Source of the DNA: Plantago ovata
Taxonomy: Eukaryota > Streptophyta > Magnoliopsida > Lamiales > Plantaginaceae
Assembly: GCA_028274465.1 (NCBI GenBank)
Contig: CM051456.1
Coordinates: 109,111,397-109,175,396 of the forward strand
Reading direction: 5' to 3'
DNA length: 64,000 bases
Part shown: positions 46,005-59,300 of the stretch, piece after piece
How the letters are laid out: each line of letters starts with the position of its first letter
Numbering within the stretch: position 1 is the first letter of the stretch
Translations under genes and position numbers: made by a program
The notes under the pieces: model-generated
The model's input: only the letters and a program-made list of their open reading frames with translations
What the model was told of the DNA's origin: nothing
Database searches by the model: none

Positions 46005-49000
46005 TTGTCGGGAGAGTACTTAGCTTAACATTTTTTCCTACTTAATCTATCATCTAATAAGCATTCCGTGTCCTCTTTTTTCCATTTCCCGACAAGTCCT
46101 TTGGTCCCTTCTTAGCTTTTCAATTGATGATTATTTTCTTTTCTATAACAATGTTGCATAGGGAAAAGGCCAGGAGGTGGCAATTGGCTCTCTGTGAGTC
46201 AGGGTATTGCCGAGGATACATCTGATCTTGTTTCTGGTTTTGCAACTATAGGTGATGGGTTGAGCGAATCCATTGACTATCACAACGAATACTGGGATTC
46301 CGATGAATACGACGATGATGAAGATGTTGGCTACATGAGACAACCAATAGAAGATGAGACGTGGTTCCTGGCGCATGAAATTGATTATCCTAGTGACAAT
46401 GAAAAGGGAACAGGACATGGGAGCGTTCCAGACCCTCAGGAAATGGGACATAACAAAGATGATGAAGATGATCAGTCGTTTGCAGAGGAGGATTCTTATT
46501 TATCTGGGGAGAGGAATTTCCAGTTGAAAATTGTTGATCCTGTCATACCTTCTGATAATCCTGTGGGGTTGTCAACAACTGAGATGTATAGGAGGAACAA
46601 TGAGAAAAGTTTAATTGGTCAATATGATGGGCAATTGATGGATGCTTCTGAATTGGATTTGATGCGTGCAGAGCCTGTTTGGCAGGGTTTTATCTCCGAG
46701 AATAATGAACTCATTATGCTAGGGGATGGAGAGGTTATGAATGATAGTGGAAGGCAACAGTTAGAGGATGTCTGTATGGATGACGATCAACATGGTTCAG
46801 TTAGGTCTATTGGTGTTGGAATCAACAGTGATGCTGCTGAGATGGGCAGTGAAGTACGTGAAAGTTTGGTTGGTGGTAGTAGTGAGGGAGGAGACCTGGA
46901 ATACTTTCAAGATCATGATTCACAGTCGAAAACCAGAAATAGATCAAGGAGATATAATGCTGACAAACATGTGATGAGTAATGATGAGGCTGTGTATACA
47001 CAGACAAGGAATCACATGGATGCTGGATTCTCGTTTCCCCCTCCTAAAGATGGAAAATTAGTGCCAACAAGTTCCAGTAAACCTGTGTGGTCAAACAAGG
47101 GAGATCCAGCTCTCTGTGCTGAAGCAGACATCTATAGTGATGACATGCTTGTGTCATGGAGGCGCAAAAGCAGTGAGTCTTCACCAGTTAAAAGCTCAAG
47201 GGATGAAAATGCAAGGGATGGAGAATCAGAAAACTCTAGTCCTTCGTCCTTTTCAAATTATGGCTATAATGAAAGGAAACATATAAAAGAAGAGGGAGGA
47301 ACAACAGGTGAAATAGAAGAACCTGAGGCATCATTGGAGGATGAAGAATGTGCAGCTGTGCAAGAGCAGGTGAAGCAGATCAAAGCACAGGAAGAGGAAT
47401 TCGAAACCTTTAATTTGAAGATTGTCCACCGGAAAAACAGGTATGCAGCAGCTGTGTCATTGAATTATCAAGTGATGCATATATAGTTCTTGTTACATGC
47501 ATTACCGTTGGCTCCTCTTTGTGATTTCCTATGCTAGTGCTAATATTCTGCCTTAGGCAGTAAACTAAACATCAGATAAAAGGCGGTTCAATTAGTACTT
47601 TCACCATTATAATATCACTCGCAAACAGTAAACCTTAAGTTACCATCCGTTTTTAAAATTTATTATTATTTTTTTTGTAATTATAATACAGAGCTTCATT
47701 ATAATTCTTTTTGACGTAGTAAATTTCTATTTTGCATTGCAGGCTAACTATGAAGTTTTTTCTGAAAGATTTTGTGCAGGTTCAGGATTCACAATTTTAT
47801 AAAGCTCTAACGTGATGCTGAAATTCTATTATAAGCTTTATTGAGGATGTTAAAGGGTTTTTGTGTAGATTTTTTTCCCTTAAATTTTGTTTACTTTGCT
47901 AAAAACAATTTAGTTCCCACAAACTCATCAATGCTGGGGTACCTAAGGAACTAACCTCGAAAAGGCTCTTAATTTTGTTGAGGTCAGCTACGCCTAAATA
48001 TATCTATCACTGCTGGAGAGTGTGCCTGTTTTATGATTGAAGTCATTAAACAGTTCACTAACTTTCAATTCCCCGTGAAATATTTTCATCCCTATCCATA
48101 TCATTAATTCATGCAAGTTGTTGAACTTCATGTTAGTTGAAGTATTTTATTGGCTCAAGCTTCTTAATTACCTTGAATCAGTAGCATACACAAGGATATT
48201 TTTACAATCAAGGTGTATAAAATTGTGTTCAAATGCTAAAATATCTTATACGTAGTATAAAAGAAACGGGGGGAGTATATCTTTCTAGCGTTTCGTTGCA
48301 AATAACCATCTGAACATAATCAAATTAGGATTTTTAGTAGCAATGGTCAATGATATGCAGAATATGGAGTGGTCAGCTATTCAAATATGGAATATGAGTG
48401 ACTAGGAACTTCTATCTTTGATATTTTAGCCATATAAACCTTATTTCCAATCTCTTGCTCTTGGATCGTCATGTCTATTTGGACCAGAAATTGTATGTCT
48501 CACTAGGACATGTCTCTCAGAGTTTAGGATGACTTGAGGAATTTTCTGCCAATTGCAATAATTTTAAGAATTAAGTTTCCAAGATGCTTTTGTCCTTCTC
48601 AATTCGACATTATAATGGTAGCGGAACATGCCTTTGTACTTGGGATTTTTGTAATGTTCAGAACTGGCTCTGAGGAGGACAAAAATTTCTAAGTTGCTTC
48701 TTTTCTTTTGGATTCTACACAGTAATGTTATCACATGCTTAATACTGATTCCTTTTATGTTCAGAACTGGCTTTGAGGAGGATAAAAATTTTCATGTGGT
48801 TTTAAACTCGGTCATTGCTGGTCGTTACCATGTCACTGAGTATCTTGGATCTGCTGCATTTAGCAAAGCCATACAGGCACACGACTTGCACACTGGCATG
48901 GATGTTTGCGTGAAGATTATTAAGAACAACAAGGACTTTTTGATCAGAGCCTTGATGAAATAAAGCTTCTCAAGTATGTCAACAAGCATGATCCTGCTGA

Positions 49001-49695
49001 CAAGTATCACCTTCTGCGGTTATATGATTATTTCTATTACCGAGTGAGTGATTCTATATTCCATCGCCTTTATATGAGCGAAATATTACTTATGTTTTAG
49101 CCGAGTTATATGTCCCAATGTATGTAGAAACAGTGGTCCCCCCCTTTTCCTCTTTCTTCTTTTCCATTTTCTTAGTTTTTCATTCCAGTATTAGAAAAAA
49201 TCTGTACACATGCTCCTGAGAAACCAATTTCTATGGACATCTTATTCTTTTTATTGTTTCATTAAGAATGTACTGTTCAGTTTGTAGGGGCTTGGGTGTG
49301 TCATTGCCCTTTTTCTCTGTCTATCTCATGACGTAGCTTGTTTTCATAGAATTAGTAAAGCTTTTCCCGAGTTTATTTTCCATAGTACAAATCTATGGAG
49401 AGTACAGCTAATTATATGTAGCCAGACCTACTTCGTGCACTTGTTTGGTCTGTACATTCGGAAGGAAAGTTGTATACCTGTAAACCTTGGGAACGACTTG
49501 GAGCTATGTAAGACTTAAAGTTGGAGTTTTTAAATATATGAAAGGGTGGCCGAGTAGTAAGGGTGTTGGAGTAGCATGGAGAGGTCGGGGGTTCGAATCC
49601 TGATGGAGGCATAAGGTGGTTTAGGATATGTGGAATTATAAGGTGGTTAAGGATTAGTGAAGAAGTAGGAGTAGAGTAGGTTAGATTGGCCGTTT

Positions 49696-49736
<41 letters not shown>

Positions 49737-52154
49737 CGGAAGGAAGAAACAACTATGTACTCCCTCCACCCACTTGAAATCTCTACTTTATTTTGGGGCA
49801 CATTCTTGAAGGAGTAATGTAAAAGACTGATAAAAAGTTAGTATGAGTGGGGATTATTCAGATGAAGAATGAGAATTAATAAGTGGGGTATTATTTGAAG
49901 AAAAGAATGGATATTGGGTTGGTAAAGCTCTAAATATGCGTGTTATAAGGGTAATGGTTAATTATGGTGGATAAATTAAATTTGTGGAAAACGAAAACTA
50001 GATATTGGAACAAATTAAAAAGGAAAGAAAGACACTCAAGCGGGATACATGGAGTATTGTTTAAATTGTCATGCCCACAGTACATGAGATTGACACCATT
50101 CATTTATGTTTTTACGTGCAGGAGCATTTGTTGATTGTGTGTGAATTGCTCAAAGCAAACCTGTATGAGTTCCACAAATTTAATAGAGAATCTGGGGAGA
50201 AGTCTACTTTACAATGCCAAGGCTGCAGGTTTGTAGGATTAATTATTGTTTTTGTATATTAATTAAAATTATTCGTACTTAGGTGCAAATTGATGTGCAG
50301 TCAATTACCATCCAGTGCTTGGAGGCGCTTCAATTCTTGCATGGTCTAGGCCTCATACATTGTGATCTGAAACCTGAGAATATATTGGTCAAAAGTTACA
50401 GTAGATGTGAGGTCAAGGTCATTGATTTGGGAAGCAGCTGTTTTGAAACAGATCATCTGTGTTCATATGTTCAATCCAGGTCTTATCGAGCACCAGAGGT
50501 TATTATGGGACTCCCATATGACAAAAAAATTGACATTTGGTCCCTGGGCTGTATCCTGGCTGAACTTTGCACTGGAAATGTAAGTTTCATTTCATAGTTG
50601 TTGAGACATGAGGCTTTGATAATACTACTGCTTTTATTCCTTCAGTCATTCTTTTAAGGAACAAATAGTTTATGTTACTCTTGCTGCCACCTCTTTCTAC
50701 TTGACATATCATTACTTGATGCTATTGTGGGGGTTACTTTGCTACTCTACTTTCCATTTGTTGTCTGTGTCACTGTGTGATGAAAATAAAATGATATGTG
50801 CTTCCACCTTATTTTTTGAATTTATGTCGAATAGTTTATTGCCATTTATATTACTTTAGGGCTTCTCACTTGTTAAAATCTTTGATGGCTTTATTATTCA
50901 ATAAATTTTGGCCATTTGAAAAAGCATGCGCTTTCTTACACAGATATCATGTGCATTCTGGATTTTACATGTAATGTAAAAGAAGTTATAATGCAGGCAT
51001 CATTGATGCGTTGAAATAGTCTGCAACCTTTTGTATCAAATATATGGTTACAAATTGATGTTGCTTTTAGCTCACAATTGGGACTTCCAATCTTTTGTAG
51101 TTATGTATAATGCAAACATGTTACAAATTGATGTTGCTTTTAGCTCACAGTTGGGATTTCCAATCTTTTGTAGTTATGTCACTACCTTTCTTGTTATTGT
51201 ATAATGCAGACATGTTGCATTTCCACATCTGGAATGCTCAAATATATTAAAATTTTAAACTACTGTTGTGCAGGTGCTGTTTCAAAATGATTCTCCAGCT
51301 ACTTTACTTGCTCGAGTAATAGGAATTATTGGCCCCATTGAGCAAGAGATGCTTGCAAAAGGACGAGATACATACAAATATTTCACCAAAAACCATATGC
51401 TTTATGAAAGAAACCAGGTACTTCTATGCACATATTTTCTATGCATATCTGACAATTCATCCAATATGTTCATACGCCCACGTTGGCTACATGTCGGCGC
51501 ATTGTCCTGAAGAAAGTAATTAAATATACTTTTAATTGCCAGTTCAATCTTTGTTTTAGTCACTTGACTTGATATGAGATTTAATTTTATCCCAATATTT
51601 GTATAGTGAAGTGAGATTATTTTGCCAATTTAGTAGGGGATGAGGTTTGGTACTTGTGCACCGCAGATATGTAATACATATACATCAGTTAATCCATTAA
51701 ACCTGTTCAAGGGGATATAGCACAGATATGAGATGATGAGCTGATGGAAGCTAATCTTATTCCATGCGGAGATATATTCTTGTTTCCGAGAACCATTATG
51801 TTTTTCAACTTTAACAATGATTATGCTGGCACTTCTTCCAATTCACTTTGCTTTGACGTACCACAAAATAGTTTTCATGCATGTCATTACTGCCTCTCCC
51901 CCGCCCCCCTCCTCTCTCCTCCCTTTTCCACTTCATCTGATTGCCAGCAATTTTTATGTCACCAGGAGACCAGCAGACTGGAATACTTGATACCTAAAAA
52001 GTCATCCCTAAGACACAGGTTGCCAATGGGAGACCAAGGCTTCATTGACTTTGTTGCTCATCTTCTTGAAGTAAACCCTACGAAGCGACCTTCTGCAGCA
52101 GAGGCTCTAAAACATCCATGGTTACAATATCCTTATGAGCCAATATCATCCTGA
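43958..52154 (+). CDS. DYRKP: Plant DYRK-type protein kinase, with two apparent frameshifts
   Basis: Seven exons (43958-45146, 46162-47440, 48765-49043, 50122-50228, 50301-50579, 51274-51417, 51966-52154) would give about 1155 residues. The N terminus ([20 protein letters not shown]) is LisH-like, then comes a long acidic, serine-rich region, then a kinase domain at the C terminus. Kinase signatures: VCVKIIKN (lysine), [17 protein letters not shown], the DYRK-type activation loop [11 protein letters not shown], and [10 protein letters not shown]. This is the plant DYRKP architecture: a Ser/Thr kinase that autophosphorylates on the loop tyrosine. As written, exon 3 lacks one T in T5 (48937-48941) and exon 4 lacks one G in G4 (50194-50197); adding one base at each restores frame and family sequence. 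Consensus error or a broken allele. Confidence 0.88.
45738..46006. repeat. Compound (TTA)n/(TTG)n microsatellite in kinase intron 1
   Basis: About 270 bp of TTATTATTA and TTGTTGTTG runs lie 140 bp before the exon 2 acceptor. Long polyleucine or polyisoleucine frames here are artefacts. Confidence 0.95.
48654..48794. repeat. Duplicated exon 3 acceptor in the kinase gene
   Basis: TGTTCAGAACTGGCTCTGAG at 48654 repeats the true exon 3 start TGTTCAGAACTGGCTTTGAG at 48758, 104 bp later, and continues with GGAGGACAAAAATTT. The upstream copy includes the acceptor and about 10 codons, but its frame runs into TAA. Use of the upstream site would truncate the protein. Confidence 0.85.
49540..49735 (+). 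mobile_element. tRNA-derived SINE in kinase intron 3
   Basis: It starts GGGTGGCCGAGTAGTAAGGG (A box), has GGTTCGAATCC (B box) at 49591, an AGGTGGTTTAGGATATGTGG body and ends in an uninterrupted A tract of nearly 40 bases (49697-49734). A pol III SINE fits well. I could not identify flanking target duplications. Confidence 0.85.
49757..50057. mobile_element. Stowaway-like MITE in kinase intron 3
   Basis: It starts TACTCCCTCCACCCACTTGA and ends with the diverged complement (GACACTCAAGCGGGATACAT GGAGTA). It has an AT-rich interior without coding capacity and ends 65 bp before the exon 4 acceptor. Confidence 0.7.
51050..51178. repeat. Tandem 70-bp duplication in kinase intron 5
   Basis: TTACAAATTGATGTTGCTTT and onward through CTTTTGTAGTTATGT occurs at 51050 and again at 51120 with two base differences, which points to a recent duplication. 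Confidence 0.85.
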
Positions 52155-53385
52155 AGAAAGTATAATATGTGAAGGTTTTCACCCTCGCTAAAGCTTGCTG
52201 TCACCGCAAATCATCTCAAATTAGGGCGTGATTTTTTTGGACATGTGAAGATCAAATCTTCCTTAGCACCAAGTTGTATTCTGTTTACTGACTGAAATGC
52301 AATCTTGTTTGTATGCAGCATGTATTTTTAGGTTTTTTCTTTTTTATTTTTTCGTTTTGGTTATCTTGTTATTTTATTGCGGGGTGGAAAATCTTCACAG
52401 TTGGTGTACATGATGTGATATGTGATAATTATCTGTAGGTGAGTTTAGCTTGTGAAATAGCTTTCCAATTTTGATTTGGTTGGAGTAGTTTAGAAGAACA
52501 TTTCATTGGTGGTTATGGGAATCAGTCGGATCTCCTCAAATGATCTATCTAATCAGGGAACGCTAACCTTAGTTTCATTCATTGGCGAATATAGTGTGAT
52601 TTATTACTAGTATACTTCACTACTAAATCTAAATTGGTTATGACTATGTATTATAAAAATTCTGTTTTACACTATGCGTGTAAAACTGGTTAGCGGGTGC
52701 ATAAGTAGTGACCTAGTATACTGCTTATTATAACCCAAAGATGATCATTTTTGCGTGTGTAAAATCAATTTTTCTGAAAATCAATTTAAAATTGATTTTA
52801 CTAAACATTTGCAAACACTATTATATAGAATTGCAGTGACTCTTTTTATCAAGTTGTTAATGGTTCTACACTTTGTGAAGCTGAAGCTGTTTAATTATTA
52901 ATAAATATTCTGAAATTTTTTAAAATGAAATCGAGCAACTTTTGCCGTGGACGATTTATAAAGGAGAAAGTTAAATTTTAAGTGTTTTGCGACATCTTAT
53001 ATTTTAGGTTGAAACATTATTAATAACTTTTATAAATAGTAATGTATGTCTTGAATACTCGATGCAAAAAGGTCATAAACCTGTTTTTTTTTTCTTTGTA
53101 AAATTATTACTATTATTTTTAATTTGTTATTTTCCTTTATACGAGTAATAGACTGTAAAAGACACAGATATAATAGAATTTACCGTCTATTAATTAAAAT
53201 GAATAGACTGTAAAAGACAGGAGTAGAATAGAATTTACTATTTAGCGTCTAAAATTGAATTTGACAAAAAGGTTTAGGGGCAATCTCCCCATCTCAGTTT
53301 AAATCTTCTGTTTCATAATTCTTGCAGTGGTACTGATTCGTTTCTCCAATTTCAGTTCAATTGGTGATTGATTTGTCCATTTTCA
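52155..53385. other. Spacer between kinase and NRDE2 genes
   Basis: 3' region of the kinase and promoter of NRDE2. Two copies of ATAGACTGTAAAAGACA with ATAGAATTTAC (53149 and 53203) lie 180 bp before the NRDE2 start. No coding segment. Confidence 0.5.
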
Positions 53386-56300
53386 ATGGAAGAAGAAGAA
53401 GGAAACAAATCCCAAACACAGCAATCCACCACCGAACAAACGCCGCCTCTCTTCGCCGCTTTCGCCCCAACTCAACTCGTCTCCGTCGTCAATCCCAACC
53501 CTAACATCCCCGCCGGGCAATGGCTGCAGAACTCCAGCTTCACCACCGACATCTCCGTCATAAACGAAGCCCTATCTAAGTACCCCGCACAACAGGATGC
53601 TGATGATGACGATGATGATGAGGAACAACGTAATAATACCAGAAAACGCTACGAAATTTTATCCTCTGACGAAGAGGATCGCAGAGCCAGGAAAAGGCAC
53701 AAGAGGAGGAAGAAAACTAAGGAGGATGAATCTCGCTCATCCTATGCCTATGATGCTTACTCCAGAAAGCCTGGGATTGATAAATGGGCTTCTAAGTCCA
53801 CTAGTTCCAAGGATAAGGAATACTACTTCGATTCTCGTGGAGATCGTGATAATTTGGCGTTTGGTTCGATTTACAGGTCGATTTCGTATTCATTTCTGCT
53901 TCTTTATGGTAGTTTACTGTTTACTGAGTTGCTAGCTGTAGATTATTGTGTTTTGTACAGCTTTGGATAGTATAAGAAGTGTTTGATAAGTACATTTTTG
54001 CGTTGGCGATGCACAATTGAATAATTTAAAATTGTAGGTGGAGTTGTATTGTTTCAAATTGTATTCATGATTTTTATCTGAATTATGCTGTTTGATTTGG
54101 AAGTGTTATTTTGTGGTGGATGGATACAATCTAACTGCAATTGAGAATACAAATCGTGTTGATAGTAACGTGGAATGTTTCTACTTGGTAAATGCAGGAT
54201 GGATGTTGCACGTTACAAGCCTTGCAATTCTAAGAAGCTTTCGGAGCATGCGTACTACCAGCGGGGTAAAACGAGTGGTGGTCTTGAATGGGATGGGGAT
54301 GTTGACACGCTAGATGCGAAGCTCAGGTCAGGGGGTCGCTATTGGTCTGCTAAGTATGCTGCTGTCGAACGTCATAAGAACTTTAAACATGTGCGGATTC
54401 TTGCTTCTAGCAAACGTTCAAGTGGTTTGATGGAAGAATATGTTCCCTTATCGGATGAAGCTTCAGATAATTCAAGTGGGATTGTGATAGAAGAGTCATG
54501 GGAAGATGAGGTGTTAAGGAAAACGAAGGAGTTCAATAAGATGACGAGGGAACGTCCTCAAGATGAGAGCGCGTGGTTGGCATTTGCAAAATTTCAGGAC
54601 AAAGTATCAAGTATGCAGACTCACAAAGGTGCTCGGTTGCAGATTTTTGAGAAGAAGATCAGCATTCTGGAGAAGGCAACTGAGCTCAATCCGGATAGTG
54701 AGGATTTGTTGCTATCTCTTATGAATGCTTATCAGAGCAGAGATGGCACGGATATCTTGATCAGGAGATGGGAGAAAATACTTACTTCAAATTCTGGTAG
54801 TTACAGGCTGTGGAGAGAGTTTTTGAGGGTTGTCCAGAGTGAATTTTCCAGATTCAAGGTTTCTGAGATGCGAAAAATGTATGCCAACGCGATTCAAGCC
54901 TTAGCTGGTGCATGCATAAAGCAGCATAGGCAGGTCTTCACCTTATTTCCCTATTTGCTTCTTTCACAGTTTACTTTCATTAACATTGAGATTGATTTGG
55001 GTCTTCTGATGAATAATGAAGTTATTGAATTTTTGATGTAATGTTGCTATGAATTCTTGCCTTTTTTAAGATTGATGAGCCGTCTTGAGTTCTTACACCT
55101 TTCTCCGTCGAGTTATGAGTTGACTTTAGTCCTATCCGTCGGTGTCCAGTGATGTGTTGACCAACCTGAGTATGCATGGAATGTTCTCAAAACAATTGTT
55201 TGCTTTCTCGGTTCTGTTATTTAACATTGTCGTTTAGAAATTATGTATCAATGAAATTTTTATATATTTGGTATACTCATTTTTATATTTTTTTGGGGAT
55301 GGAATCAGGATTATCCGACTGCCAGTGAAACTTCTGTTGATCCGGCCACTGTCCAATTGGAACTTGGATTGGTTGATATATTCCTTAGTCTTTGTCGCTT
55401 GGAGTGGCAAGCAGGATATCAAGAGTTGGCTACTGGTCTATTTCAGGCAGAGATTGAATACAGCTTGTTTTGCCCCTTAGTTATTTCTGAACAAAGTAAA
55501 CAAAGACTTTTTGAGCATTTCTGGAGTAGTAATGGTTCCAGAATTGGAGAAGATGGAGCTCTTGGCTGGTCGACATGGTTAGAGAAAGAGGAAGAACAGA
55601 GGCAGAGGCTTATCAATGAGGAGGCCTCCAAAGTGGTTGAAGAGGGTGGCTGGACAGGTTGGTTCGAGCCATTATCCAAGAGTCAGGATGTTGAAATTCC
55701 GGAAAATGACACTGGGAGTGATGTGGCTGTTGAGTCGGGTGATGGAACTGATGAAAGGGATGTTGAAAAGAAAGATGATATAGAATCTCTTCTTAAGGCG
55801 CTTGGAATTGATGCTGCCAGTGAAGCTGATATTAACATTAAGGATACAAAAACGTGGACTAAATGGTCAGAAGCAGAGATGAGCAGGGATATCGATTGCT
55901 GGCTGCCTGTCCGCTCAAATCCAGGTTAGCATTCCTTCATGTATCTACTGCATTTGTTTGCTCAATTGAACTGTTCCAATGATGCTATGTTTCTCTTATT
56001 TTCCATTACTTTGGACTTCTTGGGTATGGATTAAAATAAGAAATTATTTGGGTAGGAAGTGTAACTAAAAAGTTCGTTACTATAATTGCATCTAAAATTA
56101 TGTAAGGTATCTTTATTTTCATTTTCTCTAAATATGAAGATAGGTAATTACAAAACAGTCTAAGCAAGCATGTTTCAGCGCACAATTTGTTTCATGGCAG
56201 TATGGCATTGGTAAGCACTTTTTACTGTCCGAAATGACAATCTGAAAACTAACCAAACAAACTCTTAGGCACAGAATTGTGCATGGGTATAACTCATATG

Positions 56301-59300
56301 CTGCTTTATGCATAAAGACTTGTGGTTGGAGAAGAGACACGGGATCGCTATCAAACTCAAATTCATATTCTTTCTTTCTTATCCAGTCACCTGTTCCTTA
56401 AGTGCATACTACTCTTTATTCTTATCTTAATAATGGTATAGTTACAAGCAAAAAGTTAAGAGCTTTATGCTGCTGTATCATATTTTGTCAACTGACTACC
56501 CTTGCCCATCTAGATGTTCTTGTTTGTCCGTGCAAGCATGCAAATAGTTTCAATAACTGTAACTGCCGTGTCATCAACTCATCGTGAAACTGAATTAATG
56601 CCTTAGTGAAGCTACAAATATACCTAAGTTGACTATTTGGTATCTCAAAACTTGAACAAAACAATCTTTACCAAATATAAACATCTGTTCATTGTCGTCA
56701 TCCTTCTGCCATATTTAATGGATGACTTAGCATCAAATGCAGAAATTTCCTCTTTCTGGTGAATCACTTTTCTGAATTGATAAAACAGACCGTGCTTCTC
56801 TTGATGGTGGTTCAGCTGACGCGGAAGATGAAGGCCTTATGAACATAATATTGTATGAAGATGTGAGTGACTACCTGTTCTCATTGAAATCTGCAGAAGC
56901 TAAAATGTCTCTTGTTTCCCAGTTTATAGATTTCTATGACGGGAGGATTGCTCAGTGGTGGGTGTTACAGCATTATGCATTTTATATTTGTTTTAAGTTT
57001 CTTGCATGTATTTGTATTGTAAATTTATCATGTTGCTCCAGTTGATACTGGTCTCCCTTACCTGTCATTCAAACTGGTCTTTTCGAAGACCACAACATGG
57101 AACCAAAAAAAAATAAAAAAATAACCTCTTTATCTCAATGATTTCTCTCTTTTTCTTTGCTCTTTCATCCTCATTGCTAAGGTTTCTTGGCCTTTACTTT
57201 AAACTGCCACCCTTATCAGCCCCAGTTTCTTTACTTAAACCCTGAGATCTTAACATATTGCATCTGAAAAAATGCATCATTTGTTGAACACAGTAGATCT
57301 TTGCTAGAACAATGTGAGGGTTTTCTGTCTGAAAATTTATTGCTCCAATCTCTTTATAGTCTTGTTTAACACGACCCATAACGGGTTTACTTCATCATGG
57401 TATAATGTTACTTTGCTGTTAGGTTTTTCTTTACATCACATGTTTCATGCCTGCAGGACTTGCACAAACAGTTCAAGTTGGTTTGAGAAGACACTTAACT
57501 TAGAAACTCTCTCTTACTCTGTTCTAGAGGATTTGAGAAGGGTGCATGGCATAATAACTGAAAAGCGGACTGCTCATTCAAGCATCAGCTTAGAAGATCT
57601 CTTAAACATTTCGGATGACACAAAGATGAGGAGCAATATGATGAAGTTTCTCCGGAATGCCACCTTGCTTTGTTTAAAATTGTTTCCACGAAATTATATT
57701 CTGGAGGAAGCTACACTCATTGCTGAAGAGTTATCCAACACTAAAATGAATTCAACTACTTGGTCTACAACCCCGTGTCGTACCCTAGCAAAAATGCTAC
57801 TGAAAAACAATCGGCAGGTTTGTCTACTGCTTTAGCATTAACATTAATTTAAATGTGTCCTTGTTTAGACTGTCAATAATTTCATTGCTTCTTTGTGTTT
57901 GATCTTTATAGGATGTCTTGCTATGTGGAGTTTATGCACAAAGAGAAGCAGTCTTCGGGAACATAGATCATTCGAGAAGAGTTTTTGACATGGCTTTATC
58001 ATCCATTGAGGGGCTCCCAATGGTATAAGTTTAATGTATTCTTATATTGTTGTTGCATGCTTGTTTGTTTATTGAGTTGAAATAATAGTTGCTAACTTGA
58101 GCACTACTTCATGCTAAGATTGAAGTGCCCTCTGATCACCTCCACCTAATTTTTGGTATATTATATGTGATAGAGAACTGTAGGTTCGAATGCCAAAGTA
58201 AAAGTATTTTTGGTGTAGCAGAGCTACGGTTTATGGATTTATTGACTGGAAAATAAAGAAAGATAAAGAACAACCTATCTCCGAAGAGATGCCAACCCAA
58301 AAGGGCGAAACCAACTCCGAAGAGTGACTAACTAACGTGATTCTTCTCTGAATGACTAATCTGACAGCTCTAACTAACTTATATAATAAGCTATACTAAA
58401 GACCTAACATAACTCTAACTCTACTAAGTAATATAACTCTGACTCTATTATACCTAAATATAATGAAATACTAATTGCTAATAGAAATCCTAAATCTAAT
58501 AAAGACTCTAAACGTAACAATATGCTGTAAAAATAACCAGCTTATTAGAATACACTAAAATGCAAATGTTCAAATTTAGAATGCTATTGTCGAATTTAGC
58601 CATATTACTTGACATAACAATAGTTCTATATGTGTTGTTCCTGTGTAATTTTATTATTCTTTTCCTCCTATTAAGCCCTGTGCATTTAGCTTTTTGTTAT
58701 TTGATTTCTCAGGATGTCCAGCAAAGTTCATCTCTTCTATATTTATGGTATGCCGAAGTGGAGATTGCCAATAGCTCTTCTGAAAATTCTGACTCAAGGT
58801 TGCGTGCAATGTATATTCTATCTTGCTTAGGTTCTGGGGCAAGATATAGTCCATTTACTGCCCAACCCTCAAGTATGCAAATACTTAGAGCTCGCCAGGG
58901 GTTCAAAGATCGTATAAAATTGCTAAGTTCAACATGGGCACGTGGTATAGTGGAAGATCATTCTTGTGCTGTTATTTGTTCGGCAGCTCTATTTGAAGAG
59001 CTGACTTCTGGTTGTGCCCCTGCTCTGGAAGTCTTGGAACTCTCTTTTACAATGGTGCTTCCAGGTGATATATGTCTTCTATATTCATCGTTTATATTTC
59101 AAATTTACTTCTCATAACTGAATTCATAAATTTGGAAAATTAAAAACTCATGTGTAGAGAAATGTATGTTACCTAAAATAATGTGTAAGACTGTAAATGA
59201 TTGCATGCCTCTATTTAGTTCTGCATGTTCCAATACGCATTAAATTGCTTGATTTATTATTCTCTGATTATATATTTTATTGCAGAGAGGAGACGGCAAA

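Noticed and set aside
45693-46028. Polyleucine/isoleucine open frame
   Set aside because: It is a reading of the TTA/TTG microsatellite in the kinase intron.
53597-53935. 112-residue frame overlapping NRDE2 exon 1
   Set aside because: Alternative frame of the same exon; the NRDE2 frame has family support.
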